DNA of 64,000 nucleotides, from IMG/VR virus record IMGVR_UViG_3300017748_000001, positions 1 to 64,000 of that record; one strand, written 5' to 3'. Shown here in pieces: positions 1-7,691 of this stretch. Below the pieces are notes generated by a model that worked only from the letters and a program-made list of their open reading frames with translations, was not told where the DNA came from and searched no databases. How positions within the stretch are numbered: position 1 is the first letter of the stretch; every line of letters starts with the position of its first letter. Both the position numbers and the translations under genes were made by a program. This stretch comes from a virus.

Positions 1-1421
1 AAGTTGTAGACCTCAAAAGGAATTCCAACTCTCTTACAGAATGTTGCGAGAACGATAGTCTGCTTGACAGTGTTAAGAACAGTAGATCCCATAGATCCGC
101 TCCAGTCTACTACCATAACCATGCCGTGATTCTTGCCATCCGGAGTGTTGGTCTTGCGAAGGAAAATATCCTCATTGACCTGATAACTCCATAACTTAGA
201 AGTGTTGATCGCACCAGTCTTGGCTTCTGAACTCAGTGCCTGAGCGCGAGCAGCCTTCTTCATTTCGAATTCTTTTACGAGATAAGAAATAGTCTTTGAG
301 TTTTCTGAGATCAGTTCTTTGAGAGAAGGAAATTTTAAATCTGGCGCATCGGCGTGACTAAATTGTTGACGATGAACTACATCCAACGCAGAGATTTGAT
401 GTTCAAAATCTGACTGAACTTCTTTGTAATCGTGAATGTAGTCCGAGAACTCGTAGTTGTGGTGAAGATTAATATACACACTTTCGCGGGCATTCTCATT
501 GACCATATCTTTGAGGTTGTCTTCTAAAGACTGACTGGTTTCTGAAGAGAATTCGTCAATGCGAATGCTGGTTTGTTGGCCATCTTGCGGATTTGATTTA
601 TCGTCGGAAGATGTTGTAGACTTCTGCTCTTTTTGATTGGTTTCTTCTCCGTTAGATTCTTCTGAAGATTCTTCTGGAGTTTCATCCGATTCTTCTTCTC
701 CCTCTCCGGATGCAGAAGTCTCATCAAATTCGGTCGCATCTTCATCAGAAGGCATTTCCTGAGTCTCGCCATCTTGAGGTTCGTTGTCGCCCCCAGACTC
801 GGAGGGAGACATTTGTTGCTGAGGTTGCTCCTCTTGCTTCTCTTTTAGATACTTGTAAAGATCTTCGCAGATATCCGCAACTTCAGAATAAGTTTCTGCG
901 TCATCTATTCTACGAATGAATAACATTTCTTCTGAATTGAAGATTGATGGTGCGTATAGGTTTAACGCATATCGCAACTTAAAGAAGAGATTGATGCGGT
1001 CAATGAAATTACGAGATTGAATAGGTTGACCCTTAAGACTGAAAAAGTCTCTATCATAAAGATCTTGATACGCATTCTTGAAGGGAGCCTGAAGACCTTG
1101 AAACTTTCGCTTCATTAACTTCTCAATTCGAGCATCTTCCACTACGTTAAGAAACGCATGGTTGGATCGCTTCATAGCGTCTTCTAGAACTTCTAGATCA
1201 CTTGGAGTGTATAGTGCGTGAGCAACTTCATGACCAACAAAAAGGTCATATATATCAGGAGTATATGATTCATCTTTCCAGATAGGAAGAAGTAAGAGTC
1301 GAGTCTCAACATTGAAACTTGCTGTCACAACTTCTGAGGAGTGTTCGACGCGAATGTTTTCTTCCGCAAGTAGACGAGCAAGAAGACTCTTGGAATTCTT
1401 GGAGACGGTAACTTCGGTCAT
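1..1421 (-). CDS. Metallopeptidase-like protein with VWA domain (partial, C-terminus off window)
   Basis: Partial gene: the ATG is at 1421 and the frame stays open to base 1, giving about 473 codons without a stop. Near the N-terminus is H-E-V-A-H, the HExxH zinc-peptidase signature, in the context DLFVGHEVAHALYTP, with an E-D-A-R about 30 residues later. The middle is a long acidic, Ser/Glu/Gln-rich linker (roughly bases 560-870). Near the left edge is V-D-W-S-G-S-M-G-S, a DxSxS MIDAS motif typical of von Willebrand A domains (around bases 85-120). Marine T4-like phages commonly encode a protein of this type annotated only as peptidase. The role is unknown; a chelatase/CobT-like or protein-remodelling function is possible. 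A sigma70-like promoter lies 30-58 bp upstream. Domain calls are confident, function is not. Confidence 0.8.
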   Translation of the reverse strand, partial: MTEVTVSKNSKSLLARLLAEENIRVEHSSEVVTASFNVETRLLLLPIWKDESYTPDIYDLFVGHEVAHALYTPSDLEVLEDAMKRSNHAFLNVVEDARIEKLMKRKFQGLQAPFKNAYQDLYDRDFFSLKGQPIQSRNFIDRINLFFKLRYALNLYAPSIFNSEEMLFIRRIDDAETYSEVADICEDLYKYLKEKQEEQPQQQMSPSESGGDNEPQDGETQEMPSDEDATEFDETSASGEGEEESDETPEESSEESNGEETNQKEQKSTTSSDDKSNPQDGQQTSIRIDEFSSETSQSLEDNLKDMVNENARESVYINLHHNYEFSDYIHDYKEVQSDFEHQISALDVVHRQQFSHADAPDLKFPSLKELISENSKTISYLVKEFEMKKAARAQALSSEAKTGAINTSKLWSYQVNEDIFLRKTNTPDGKNHGMVMVVDWSGSMGSTVLNTVKQTIVLATFCKRVGIPFEVYN

Positions 1422-1450
1422 TTGGTTCTCTATCAACAAACTATACAGCT

Positions 1451-1479
1451 ATGCTAAGGGGCTAGATGGCAATTGTCAA
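1451..1479 (-). promoter_or_regulatory. Sigma70-like promoter upstream of the peptidase/VWA gene
   Basis: On the minus strand TTGACA (1479-1474) is followed after exactly 17 bp by TAGCAT (1456-1451), four of six matches to the -10 consensus. It lies in the 111-bp gap between the PP-loop gene and the VWA gene, about 30 bp before the ATG at 1421. I see nothing else in this gap. Confidence 0.6.
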
Positions 1480-1532
1480 CTGTTTATTTGGCGATTTAGT
1501 AGAACTTTTTGGAATATCGATAGAACTTTTAG

Positions 1533-2372
1533 TTATAAATCCTTTTTATGCCAGTCTCTGCAGACATCCATCATTCTTTTGCGTCCTAAAAAATTAATAT
1601 CTGGATCATCCAATAAAACCTCAAATATCTTAGGTATGCCCGCATTAAGATGTAAATTTTCATGGTTCTTAATAGTAAACATTTCTAATTCTGGGAAATC
1701 CGCTCGAACTGGTTCTTTTTGACGAGGGCGATTTAGTTGAGGCCAAGTTTTATTCCAAAACAATTCCCTCACTTTAGGATCAAGATATGGAGTAACATGA
1801 ATTTTATTATATTTTTCTACAAGATTTGTGTGTTGACTTAAACCAGCACAATCTCCATCAAGATATGCAGTTCTAAACTGACTCCAAGTTACTCTTGGAG
1901 TGCCCGAAGGATTTTTTCTATGAACTTTTATATACTTCTTTGTTGTCGATATATCTCTGTATCTCTTGTATGCCTTTTTCCCTGGCTGAAAGTAACCATC
2001 AGAACCCCATCCAGTCAAAACATATTTTTGTTTTACTTCTGGATAAACATACAAAAATGGAAATACACACTCAAAGTGAGTCTTTTTTCTACATCCATGA
2101 TCTACAAGAATTTTCCAGTCATCTAGTAAATTTTCAGTTGGAACTTCTATGACAGAACAATCCCATCCCATCTTATCAGAAACTTCTTTTGCCTTAAGAG
2201 AATCATATGAAGGAGAATTTTTGAGATTAAATGTGTACGCAAAAATTCTTTTCCCTACATCTTGAGCTGCGATGGCCACAGATATAGAATCAACTCCACC
2301 AGACAACATAACTGCAACTTCACTTTCTGGCACATTGTTCTTAATGTGATCCTGCAGTATTTTTCTAATCAT
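1533..2372 (-). CDS. Asparagine-synthetase-like PP-loop ATP pyrophosphatase, no glutaminase domain
   Basis: 279 aa. Residues 23-29 are L-S-G-G-V-D-S, the PP-loop that binds ATP and releases pyrophosphate. Around residues 119-127 is T-G-W-G-S-D-G-Y-F, matching the G-x-G-x-D-E-L-F region of asparagine synthetase B. Further on, VTPYLDPKVRELF resembles the AsnB P-F-L-D segment. The family activates a carboxylate as an acyl-adenylate and couples it to ammonia or an amine. The N-terminal Ntn glutaminase half of AsnB is absent, so it would use free ammonia, an amine, or a partner. It overlaps the end of the DUF262 gene by 8 bp, so it is co-transcribed with that gene, the CmoA-like gene and the cytosine methyltransferase. 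I infer that it acts on a carboxylate made by those enzymes; a TilS-like or QueC-like role is the alternative. Confidence 0.75.
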   Translation of the reverse strand: MIRKILQDHIKNNVPESEVAVMLSGGVDSISVAIAAQDVGKRIFAYTFNLKNSPSYDSLKAKEVSDKMGWDCSVIEVPTENLLDDWKILVDHGCRKKTHFECVFPFLYVYPEVKQKYVLTGWGSDGYFQPGKKAYKRYRDISTTKKYIKVHRKNPSGTPRVTWSQFRTAYLDGDCAGLSQHTNLVEKYNKIHVTPYLDPKVRELFWNKTWPQLNRPRQKEPVRADFPELEMFTIKNHENLHLNAGIPKIFEVLLDDPDINFLGRKRMMDVCRDWHKKDL

Positions 2373-3891
2373 TAGCTAATCTTATTGGGGATGATCCGTG
2401 ACTTCGGTTTTCCTTTCTGGTCTCGACATAAGTATCAAAAGGATCAGAAGTGTAACTTTCCTTGTATGACAATTTACCATGGCCTTTTTCATAATCGCCG
2501 GTATGAAGTCTTTCGGGGTCAATTTCCGTTCCGGCTGGAGTCATCCAATCCTGACTTACTGCTGCCTCTGTTTTTTCATTATCGCTAACTACCCTAGGGC
2601 CGCGTTTTATCAAAAATTCTTCTATTTTAAAATTCTCAGTTAATAATTCGTTGCATTTTCGGGCATTTCCCATTTGTATTCCGGTTATTAATTTTTTATA
2701 CTGACTTTCTACTGAGCTTCCTGTCTTTGTAGTAGTGTACTTCTTTTTAGATTTCCAGAGTTTATTGTGCTCCTTAGTCAGCTTATCATAAAGTGCATTG
2801 AGATTTTTTTCTGGAATTACATATCCGTCGAGATACCAATATTTATAGATGTGGTAAAGATGTTGAATAACTATCTTATTCTTAATTCCCAGATATCGAC
2901 AAGAGCCTCTTTTATTTTTAGTTTTGAAAATTATGTCATCGAAAAAATGGTTAATAAACTTAATTGCAGCATTAACTTCCGAATCTTCCAGTTTATCTAT
3001 TTGGTAAATAAGGTCAAGTTTTTTGTTGGTTACTGCGGCCTTTGTCCAATCATAAATAAACATCCAAAGTAATTGTGCAAACCAAGCATCTGCCTTTCTC
3101 ATTGTCAATGCGTTATCGGTAAACCACTTACACCCTTCCTTTATAAGATATTCTTTGTATTTCTTTGGCAGTTCTCTAACCTTTTCTGCAACATAAGATG
3201 TAGAGGTGTTTCTGAACAGTTCTTTAGTAAAATGAACTCCCTCATTAATAGACCTACATATGCTAGAACATTTTTCGCGGCCAATATTAGTGAATACTAC
3301 AGTCGATATTTCGATGTGATTATGAAGATGATATTTCATCTTTTCGTCTAAAGTCGAGTATTTATCACAACTTTCGTCAACCTGTATAAGTTCGTATTTA
3401 TTGTCTGGAGTTATAACCTGATATGTCCCATGAGGAACAGTTATCTTGTCATGAATAAATCCAAGTAAAATTTTACCTTCATTTTCACCAGACGTAACAG
3501 AAGAGCCAGAAACGGTGCCAAGGGTCTCTTGTCTATTCCAAGAGTCTAAAACCATATATCCACCAGAAATACCTTCAGGAAACTTTTTTATCCACTTTTT
3601 CCAGTACTCTATATCTTCTTTTTTGTTGGCCTTCACAGCCGCTTCCCAACAACTCACAATACACGCAAATACAAAAGAAGTCACCGCGCTTCCGGACAGT
3701 AAACTTCTAATATATGCTTCAGCGTCTTTTTGAGACCAACGTCCAGAGCCACCATTTTTACTAGGAAAATCCGAATTAGCTTGATATGCTGGATCTGAAA
3801 GTAATGCAAGTGTTGCACATACATTAATATATTGTAAAAAAGTTAAAACTTCTTTTTTAGAATTTGAATAAAGATTGGTTTCGCTTTTCAT
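2365..3891 (-). CDS. DUF262 (GmrS/ParB-like) protein with possible degenerate HNH tail
   Basis: 508 aa from the ATG at 3891, whose codon overlaps the TGA of the preceding gene (ATGA); GGAG lies about 13 nt upstream. The N-terminal third has the DUF262 layout: R-W-S-Q-K-D-A-E-A-Y-I-R-S-L-L-S-G, then V-L-D-S-W-N-R (around residues 113-119) where the family has D-G-Q-x-R, then a segment ending S-I-N-E-G-V-H-F-T-K-E-L-F-R-N, matching the family's N-x-G-x-x-L-T-x-x-E-L-x-R-N. The C-terminus has L-H-T-G-D-Y-E-K-G-H and E-N-R-S-H-G, which could be a diverged HNH/DUF1524 nuclease. In GmrSD, DUF262 proteins with nuclease tails attack modified phage DNA; here the gene sits inside a DNA-modification cassette. 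The core DGQxR motif has changed, so nucleotide hydrolysis may be lost. Function unknown. Confidence 0.6.
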   Translation of the reverse strand: MKSETNLYSNSKKEVLTFLQYINVCATLALLSDPAYQANSDFPSKNGGSGRWSQKDAEAYIRSLLSGSAVTSFVFACIVSCWEAAVKANKKEDIEYWKKWIKKFPEGISGGYMVLDSWNRQETLGTVSGSSVTSGENEGKILLGFIHDKITVPHGTYQVITPDNKYELIQVDESCDKYSTLDEKMKYHLHNHIEISTVVFTNIGREKCSSICRSINEGVHFTKELFRNTSTSYVAEKVRELPKKYKEYLIKEGCKWFTDNALTMRKADAWFAQLLWMFIYDWTKAAVTNKKLDLIYQIDKLEDSEVNAAIKFINHFFDDIIFKTKNKRGSCRYLGIKNKIVIQHLYHIYKYWYLDGYVIPEKNLNALYDKLTKEHNKLWKSKKKYTTTKTGSSVESQYKKLITGIQMGNARKCNELLTENFKIEEFLIKRGPRVVSDNEKTEAAVSQDWMTPAGTEIDPERLHTGDYEKGHGKLSYKESYTSDPFDTYVETRKENRSHGSSPIRLAND

Positions 3892-4574
3892 TTTATAGCA
3901 ATTGCTCCTACAAATAAGTGGTTTCTCCAAAAAGGTTGGACTTCTTGAAATCCTGCTTCATACATCATGGATAGTAGATCGTCCCAGTGCATTGGTTTCA
4001 GCATGGATCTCAAAGTATACTCTTTATCCATAATATCTTCACAAGAAAACTCTTTTCTTTTGTGGTCATAAAAGAGGAATGTGAGTATCTGTTCTAGTTC
4101 TGGAGATGAGGCATAAGTCTTCTCAGAAAAAACGAATGCTCCGCCGGGAAGAAGAGAATCATATATTGAATCCAGAATAGATTGTCGATCTCGTTTTGGA
4201 ATAAACTGCAAAGTAAATATACTCGTTATGAATGAAGAGTCAACAGGAAATATAAAGTTTCTCACATCTTGAAAATGTAAACTGAGATTAGAATCAATAT
4301 ATTCTTCTTCTCTAGATTTCATATCTTCCGCAAATCCATCTGCATTTTCAACTCCATGATACTGTGCGTTAGGAGCCGATTCCTTATTCTGGTCAATCAT
4401 TGCCCCCAGAGTTTTTCCAGTAGAACAACCAATATCAACTACACTAGTATCATTTTCTACAAAGTATCTAGACATTGCAACTATATCATCATGAAGCGAT
4501 GAATAGTGACGAATAGATGCATCTATGTGAGCATCAAATCCTTCTTTTCTGTGTGCAAAAGTAAAGTCTGCCAA
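3888..4574 (-). CDS. CmoA-like class I SAM enzyme (predicted carboxy-SAM synthase)
   Basis: 228 aa. It begins with TTG at 4574, directly after the methyltransferase stop, with GGAG 9 nt upstream. The next in-frame ATG is 33 codons in and would remove the F-D motif (residues 13-14) that opens CmoA proteins. Motif I is V-V-D-I-G-C-S-T-G-K (45-54). The core S-I-F-T-L-Q-F-I-P-K-R-D-R, then L-P-G-G-A-F-V-F-S-E-K, and the end W-R-N-H-L-F-V-G-A-I-A-I-K follow the CmoA pattern (L-Q-F..R, G-G..SEK, W-F..N-F....A-x-K) rather than a generic methyltransferase. E. coli CmoA converts SAM plus prephenate to carboxy-SAM; from memory its carboxylate is held by an Arg near residue 199. The matching stretch here is around K184-R189, and I could not fix the alignment. 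A plain methyltransferase remains possible. Confidence 0.7.
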   Translation of the reverse strand: MADFTFAHRKEGFDAHIDASIRHYSSLHDDIVAMSRYFVENDTSVVDIGCSTGKTLGAMIDQNKESAPNAQYHGVENADGFAEDMKSREEEYIDSNLSLHFQDVRNFIFPVDSSFITSIFTLQFIPKRDRQSILDSIYDSLLPGGAFVFSEKTYASSPELEQILTFLFYDHKRKEFSCEDIMDKEYTLRSMLKPMHWDDLLSMMYEAGFQEVQPFWRNHLFVGAIAIK

Positions 4575-5771
4575 TTAAATTTTCTCCAATACATTTTCAT
4601 AGATAGACGCAGCAATTGACTGCATCATTTTTGGCGGAACCATTCTACCAATTCTTTCTGATTTCTGGTTCCATTTTCCGGTCAACTTAAAGTCATCAGG
4701 TAAACTCTGAATCCTCTTCAATTCGCCCAGAGTGAGTTTTCTAGGTTCTGCCCAATGGAATGCACCTGCTGTGGTGTCATTACTCCCCATCGCCGTTAGC
4801 GTGGGTGCTGGGGCGTATCTGGATACTCTTTTGAGGTTAAAGTGGTGTCCCTTCGGATGATAGTCCATTCCAGTCAAAACTTTCTTCGGATCGTCTTCCA
4901 TCTTACTTCCGGTCTGTAACCAATACGCAGTTTTACTAAACTTCTCTGTGAGATAATCAACTTCTTCTTGGTCATATTCTAAATCTATCAGAGCGTCCAT
5001 CAGGGGAATTACATCTCTAGATGGTTGTGGGAAAATATTTCCAACAGTCATAAAATTAAGACCAGCCTTCTCAGTAATGTCATTTCTAACACCGATAAAG
5101 ATGACCCTAGTTCTTGTCTGAGAAACACCATAGTATCTTGCGTCCATGACTTGAGATGAAACATCATATCCTATCTTTTCGAACTCGTTAAGAATTTTAT
5201 TATAGTATTGTTTCGCCTCGCCAATGGTTAGTCCTTTAACATTCTCCGCAACAATAACTTTTGGCTTGATGTCATTTGCAACTCTAAGGAACTCAAAGAA
5301 AAGATCTTCGATATTCTCTACCATCTTCCCATCAGAATAATTCTTGGTCTGACCCCAGCCATCGGAATGTTTTCCAGACACATTGACTATAGTTGTTTCT
5401 CCAAATAGATCAACCATCTCTTCCTTTTTAACATTGTGAGATAGTTTCCCTGCAACCGAAAATGCGGAACACGGTGGCGAACCGTCAAGGATATCTAACT
5501 CGCCTACATCCAATCCGACAATATCCAGAAAGTCTGATCCACTCAACTCTTTAATATCATTAGGTAGTATAGGAGTATTTGGGTAGTTTTCTGCATAGGT
5601 ATTTTGTGCTTCTTCGACAAATTCGTTCACACACAATACATTACCGCCAGCTAGACGATAACCAGTACTAGAACCACCGCCTCCTGCAAATGTGGATATG
5701 ACGTTAAACTTATTTTGTGCGGATGCAGTAAATACATCCTTAAGGGTATAAGGCTGATACATAGTATTCAT
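4575..5771 (-). CDS. C5-cytosine DNA methyltransferase with Arg replacing the motif X Asn
   Basis: 398 aa from the ATG at 5771 (another ATG is at 5762; an in-frame TTG at 5798 is really a -35 box). C5-MTase motifs appear in order: I, STFAGGGGSSTGY; IV, D-G-S-P-P-C-S-A-F-S with the catalytic Cys; VI, V-A-E-N-V-K-G-L; VIII, S-Q-T-R-T-R-V-I-F-I-G; IX, LTLGELKRIQSLPDDF; X, R-I-G-R-M-V-P-P. Motif X is normally G-N-(S/A)-V-P; here Asn is Arg (codon AGA at 4646-4644). The target-recognition region between VIII and IX is about 95 residues. The CmoA-like gene starts immediately after its stop. I infer that it transfers a carboxymethyl rather than a methyl group to cytosine in phage DNA. The MTase fold is certain; the altered donor is inference. 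Confidence 0.93.
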   Translation of the reverse strand: MNTMYQPYTLKDVFTASAQNKFNVISTFAGGGGSSTGYRLAGGNVLCVNEFVEEAQNTYAENYPNTPILPNDIKELSGSDFLDIVGLDVGELDILDGSPPCSAFSVAGKLSHNVKKEEMVDLFGETTIVNVSGKHSDGWGQTKNYSDGKMVENIEDLFFEFLRVANDIKPKVIVAENVKGLTIGEAKQYYNKILNEFEKIGYDVSSQVMDARYYGVSQTRTRVIFIGVRNDITEKAGLNFMTVGNIFPQPSRDVIPLMDALIDLEYDQEEVDYLTEKFSKTAYWLQTGSKMEDDPKKVLTGMDYHPKGHHFNLKRVSRYAPAPTLTAMGSNDTTAGAFHWAEPRKLTLGELKRIQSLPDDFKLTGKWNQKSERIGRMVPPKMMQSIAASIYENVLEKI

Positions 5772-5798
5772 TATCTCAAATTTTTTAGTCGTTGTCAA
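5770..5798 (-). promoter_or_regulatory. Strong sigma70-like promoter overlapping the methyltransferase start
   Basis: Minus strand TTGACA (5798-5793), 17-bp spacer, GATAAT (5775-5770), five of six matches at -10. Initiation about 7 bp further on (near 5763) would fall at the second ATG (5762), implying a nearly leaderless message. The box overlaps the last codons of the ribbon-helix-helix gene, a possible autoregulator. Confidence 0.6.
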
Positions 5799-5973
5799 GT
5801 TTTATTTCTACCGAGAAATTGTTGATATATTCTTTCATAAATCTACGGATCTCTCTGGATGCACTTGAGTCGTTTAGTTCGCACAGGGCAATAAACTTTT
5901 TCTTCTCTTCTTTATTGACTTTTATTAGCAGAGTAGAATCTTTTTTCTTAATGTCCAGATCTATTCCATCCAT
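5785..5973 (-). CDS. Small ribbon-helix-helix DNA-binding protein
   Basis: 62 aa. The segment S-T-L-L-I-K-V-N-K-E-E-K-K-K-F followed by two predicted helices (FIALCELND and SASREIRRFMKEYI) is the beta-alpha-alpha layout of CopG/Arc-type ribbon-helix-helix proteins. These bind operators as dimers. The ATG overlaps the TAA of gp46 (TAATG), so it is translationally coupled to gp46. Its end overlaps the promoter of the methyltransferase cassette, making that promoter its most obvious candidate target. The fold call is by pattern only. Confidence 0.6.
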   Translation of the reverse strand: MDGIDLDIKKKDSTLLIKVNKEEKKKFIALCELNDSSASREIRRFMKEYINNFSVEIKLDND

Positions 5974-7691
5974 TACTTCTCTTCCACTATCCTACTGAAG
6001 TTTTTGACTTTATCGAACTTGATGATGCTTCGGAACTTATCATACAGAATCTCTCCCTTGTGAGATATGACAAAGACATTATTTCCGCCAAGTTGATTAA
6101 GAAGTTTTAAGAACTCATCTGTTCCATTACTATCTAATGAACTATCAAATACTTCATCTAATATCAAAAGATTTGTATTTACACTATTCTTCATCTTCGC
6201 AACTTCTCTCCAAGTGAACAGTAAAGCCAAGTCGATTCGCATCTTCTCACCTTCTGAGAATGAACTATAAGAAAAGTTTTCTCTATTACGAGACTTGATG
6301 TTTTCTGAGAAGTTTTCATCCATCGTAAAGTTAACATAGAAATCCATTTGATGAAGATACTTGTTTATCAAACCATTCATAATAGGAAGATAGTACTTGA
6401 TGATAGAAGTCTTGATGCCACCATCCTTAAGAAGTGTAGAGGCAACATTTAAGTATTCTCTTTCTTCCAGAAGTTCTTCTCGCAAATTTTCTATCTTTTC
6501 TTTTTTATCTATAAACTTTTTTAGTTCCTTTCGCATCTTTGTAGTAGATGTATCCGTGGATTCAAGTTCTTCTACTTCTCTTTCATAATCCTTTATAGAA
6601 CTCTTCAGGCCTTTATTATGAGAAGTCTTTTCAGATATATCTGCAGTAAGATTAGATACCTTAGTTTGGGTGTTCAATAAGTCATCCATTCTTGCATTGA
6701 TGACTTCATACTCACTCTTAAAATCTTCTAGAGCTTGTTCTATTTCTTTTTGTTTATCCTTTCTTTCCGAAATCATCATTTCTTTGTGTGATGAATCGAC
6801 ATCCTGTTTACAAGTAGGACAATTATCAATATCGCGAAAAAACTCTTGATCTGTTTTAAGGGACTTAATCTTGGAAGTCAGTCCAGCACTAATACTATCC
6901 ATCTTGGATATTTTCTTTTGTACTGGTTTCAATTCGACAAGTGTATCATTTAACATACCGATCTTTGCATTAAGTTTTTCTACACAAGAATCATTATCAT
7001 CAATTTTTAATTGATATTCTTCTATCTTCTTCTTCGATGACTGTATGAGTTTCTTTCGGTCTTTCTTTATCTCTTCTATACTAGATTCTTGCAAATGAAT
7101 CTGATTATCTATGATGTTTCTTTCATTACTATTTTCTTTGACACTCTCTTTATGATCTATTAATCTAGATTTGAGTATCTCGTTCATAGAAGAAAATATC
7201 TTAATGTCCAGTAGATCTTCAATAATGTCTCTTCGGTCTTTTGCCGATAGTTGCATAAACGGAACAAAAGTTGCAGAACCTAGTATCACTGTTTGAGTGA
7301 AAGACTTGAAGTTAAGTTTGAGGATATTGTCTTCGAGATATTTTTGATAATCTTTTATCTTTGAATCTTGATTGATCATCTTTTTATTATGATATATCTC
7401 AAAGATGCCGGGCTTGATACCTCTACGAATCTTATACTGAGTCTTCCCTACCTTAAACTCAATCTCAATAAGACAATCTTTCTCATTAACTGAATTGGGG
7501 AGTTGTGGTTTGTTTATCTTACGGAAAGGTTTCCCAAACAATCCAAATGTTAGAGCGTCTAGAACAGTAGATTTTCCTGCTCCGTTTGCTCCAAGAATTA
7601 ATGTGGTAGGGGATTTGTCAAATAATATTTCAGTAAAATTGTCTCCAGTGGAAAGAAAATTCTTCCACCGTATTTTTTGAAATTCTAACAC
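5973..7691 (-). CDS. 46: Recombination endonuclease subunit gp46 (Rad50/SbcC-like)
   Basis: 572 aa; T4 gp46 is 560 aa. With gp47 it forms the nuclease/ATPase that resects DNA ends for recombination-dependent replication and degrades host DNA. Walker A is L-G-A-N-G-A-G-K-S-T near residue 35. A central coiled coil is split by C-P-T-C, the zinc-hook CxxC, near residue 285. The signature motif F-S-E-G-E-K is near 480, and Walker B is L-L-I-L-D-E-V-F-D-S. The start is GTG at 7691 (N-terminus LEFQKIRWKNFLSTG is typical of gp46), overlapping the TAG of gp47 by one base (TAGTG). Confidence 0.97.
   Translation of the reverse strand: MLEFQKIRWKNFLSTGDNFTEILFDKSPTTLILGANGAGKSTVLDALTFGLFGKPFRKINKPQLPNSVNEKDCLIEIEFKVGKTQYKIRRGIKPGIFEIYHNKKMINQDSKIKDYQKYLEDNILKLNFKSFTQTVILGSATFVPFMQLSAKDRRDIIEDLLDIKIFSSMNEILKSRLIDHKESVKENSNERNIIDNQIHLQESSIEEIKKDRKKLIQSSKKKIEEYQLKIDDNDSCVEKLNAKIGMLNDTLVELKPVQKKISKMDSISAGLTSKIKSLKTDQEFFRDIDNCPTCKQDVDSSHKEMMISERKDKQKEIEQALEDFKSEYEVINARMDDLLNTQTKVSNLTADISEKTSHNKGLKSSIKDYEREVEELESTDTSTTKMRKELKKFIDKKEKIENLREELLEEREYLNVASTLLKDGGIKTSIIKYYLPIMNGLINKYLHQMDFYVNFTMDENFSENIKSRNRENFSYSSFSEGEKMRIDLALLFTWREVAKMKNSVNTNLLILDEVFDSSLDSNGTDEFLKLLNQLGGNNVFVISHKGEILYDKFRSIIKFDKVKNFSRIVEEK

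Noticed and set aside
2840-2847. TATAAATA box inside the DUF262 gene
   Set aside because: It is about 470 bp from the next start codon and in the middle of coding sequence; chance is likely in AT-rich DNA.
5772-5798. TTG start extending the cytosine methyltransferase by nine codons
   Set aside because: The TTG is the first half of a TTGACA -35 box, no Shine-Dalgarno precedes it, and the added residues are not part of the family.
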